From Phaeobacter sp. (GTDB taxonomy: Bacteria; Pseudomonadota; Alphaproteobacteria; Rhodobacterales; Rhodobacteraceae), in assembly GCF_022825805.1 (NCBI RefSeq), contig NZ_JAJDWC010000089.1:31721-95720 (forward strand): a stretch of DNA of 64,000 nucleotides, given 5' to 3'. The translations under genes were made by a program, and so were the position numbers. This document shows, in pieces, positions 62,920 to 64,000 of the stretch. The notes below the pieces were generated by a model. That model was not told where the DNA came from and did no database searches. It saw only the letters and a program-made list of their open reading frames with translations. Every line of letters begins with the position of its first letter. The stretch's first letter is position 1.

Positions 62920-63942
62920 ATGGCAAACGCTATCCTGCGCACCGAAACCGGTGTCGTTGAAATCGACTTTTCGACAGGCACAACTGCTGCCTTCCCGTTC
63001 ATCTGGCTGAAGGACAATGACCCGGCCGGATTTCATCCACAAACCCACGAGCGCGTCGCCGATCTGACTGCCATCGACCTGGACGTCGCGGTCAAATCCC
63101 TGGTCCTTGAAGACGATACCCTGACCCTCGTTTGGGACACCGAAGAGACCTCCACCTTTGACCTGACTTGGCTGGCTGCGCATATTCCCGGCCAACGCGC
63201 CGCAGATCCCGCACGCACAGGCTTCACCCATTGGCGCAAAGATCTGGGTGCGGACGGTATCCCACGGACTCATGCCAGCGCCATTCTTGAATCAGATGAA
63301 TCGCTGAAAGACTGGCTGGTACAGACGCAGACCTTTGGCTATTCGATCGTTGAAGGCCTGCCAGACAGCACAGAAGGCGGCATGGATGTTGCCCGCCGCA
63401 TCGGCTTTTTGCGGCAAACCAACTTTGGCGTCACATTCGAAGTGCAGTCAAAGCCCAACCCGAACAATCTCGCCTATACGCCGATTGCACTGCCCTTGCA
63501 CACGGATCTGACAAACCAGGAACTTCCTCCCGGTTTCCAGTTCCTGCATTGTCTTGCCAATGAGGCCCAAGGTGGCGGATCGCTGTTTTGCGATGGCTAC
63601 GCCATTGCCGAAGATCTGCGCAGTAGCGATCCGGAGGCATTTGAACTGCTCTCCACGGTCTCGGTGCCGTTCCGGTTCCATGACGAAGAAACTGACATTC
63701 GCAACCGCAAGAAGGTGATCAACCTCGACGAAGATGGTCAGGTCATCGAAATCTGCTTCAACGCACATCTGGCAGATATCTTCGATCTCGAACCCGCTCT
63801 GATGACCAGATACTACCGTGCGTATCGCAAATACATGATGATGACGCGCTCTGATGACTACCTAGGCAGCACACCTATAAATTCCTTATCATTCGTATTG
63901 GCTTGTGCTTCATTTCCAGCAAAACAACATGCTGGGGTGTGA
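62920..63942 (+). pseudogene. Gamma-butyrobetaine dioxygenase-like gene interrupted by an IS element
   Basis: Fe(II)/2-oxoglutarate dioxygenase of the TauD/BBOX family; relatives hydroxylate gamma-butyrobetaine to carnitine. ATG 62920 has AAGAGG upstream. Residues 1-315 look native (FPFIWLKDNDPAGFHPQTHER, metal ligands H194 and D196 in LPLHTDLTNQELPPGFQ). After SDDYL, at the CTAG of 63862-63865, the frame runs 25 foreign residues into the left end of an IS5-family element and stops. The distal iron histidine and the 2-oxoglutarate-binding arginine, expected in about the next 40-50 residues, are missing, so the product is probably inactive. The N-terminal domain also lacks the cysteines of the BBOX zinc site. 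Confidence 0.85.
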
Positions 63943-64000
63943 AAATGGCGCGTTCGGACATGAGCGATCTGGAGTGGGAGTTCATCAAGGCAGTCTTGCC
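63866..64000 (+). mobile_element. IS5-family insertion sequence, left end (rest outside window)
   Basis: The element begins at about 63866 (GGCAGCACACC) directly after CTAG, a target type known for IS5-related elements. Its transposase gene starts 80 bp inside. The right end and the duplicated target are beyond the window, so its exact limits are inferred. Confidence 0.75.
63945..64000 (+). CDS. IS5-family transposase, N-terminal fragment at window edge
   Basis: MARSDMSDLEWEFIKAVLP, the usual N-terminus of IS5/IS427-group transposases (SD-x-EW-x-x-I-x-P pattern). It starts 2 bp after the stop of the truncated dioxygenase frame and continues outside the window. Confidence 0.82.
   Translation, partial: MARSDMSDLEWEFIKAVL

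Overview
The window looks like a stretch of chromosome from a marine alphaproteobacterium of the Roseobacter group (Rhodobacterales). The evidence is gene content and order: MutL with its own endonuclease motif, the rsmB-heparinase-purH-lspA-DUF3035-M16-M16 run, dapB facing rbfA, rpsO and pnp close together, ftsK-lolA near xthA, and two large dimethylglycine/sarcosine dehydrogenase-like proteins. The genus cannot be decided from the sequence. Coding density is high, and I saw no rRNA, tRNA, CRISPR array or prophage.

Layout. 1-1519: 5' part of mutL, running off the left edge. 1607-5602: a TroABCD/YtgABCD-type metal ABC importer read leftward; one permease carries a C-terminal DtxR-like domain. 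Two palindromes of the alphaproteobacterial Mur (Mn-responsive Fur) type precede it. 5824-9449: deoxyribose operon (deoC, a small membrane protein, an ALDH16-type double aldehyde dehydrogenase). 9546-18428, leftward: two M16 peptidases, a lipoprotein, lspA, purH, a heparinase-like protein and rsmB. 18518-24117: an SdhAF4-like protein, dapB, rbfA, a phosphodiester glycosidase-like protein, truB, a DUF1643 protein, an RTX-repeat protein and rpsO. 24191-29817: a methyltransferase lying between rpsO and pnp on the opposite strand, then pnp, a GT25 glycosyltransferase and a 1-Cys peroxiredoxin. 30112-35496: an aldehyde dehydrogenase, a VOC protein, an alpha-1,2-fucosyltransferase-like protein, an RluA-type synthase, an SGNH hydrolase and RarD.

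35731-44239, all leftward: a ureidoglycolate lyase-like protein and a probable methylated-amine operon of XRE-cupin regulator, LysE exporter, GFA protein, DMGDH-like protein, GlxA/GbdR-like regulator and a second DMGDH-like protein, closed by a terminator at 36501-36529. 44573-48708: free methionine-R-sulfoxide reductase, ArsR plus permease with a duplicated operator, thiolase, and a STAS/anti-sigma kinase pair. 49075-57078: gamma-glutamyltransferase, HspQ, a thioredoxin/LON-domain/Trm112 run, UbiH-type hydroxylase, amidase and aminotransferase. 57187-62596: ftsK, lolA, an SLT lipoprotein and xthA. 62920-64000: a gamma-butyrobetaine dioxygenase-like gene cut by the left end of an IS5-family element whose transposase starts at 63945.

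Most notable observations: (i) a 27-bp inverted repeat of form CGTGAA-N15-TTCACG before the XRE-cupin operon (with a second imperfect copy) and again between xthA and the disrupted dioxygenase, possibly one regulon joining betaine-precursor and methylated-glycine metabolism; (ii) the IS insertion itself; (iii) the permease-DtxR fusion; (iv) the duplicated ArsR operator abutting two start codons; (v) unassigned palindromes at 30001, 35611 and 47832.
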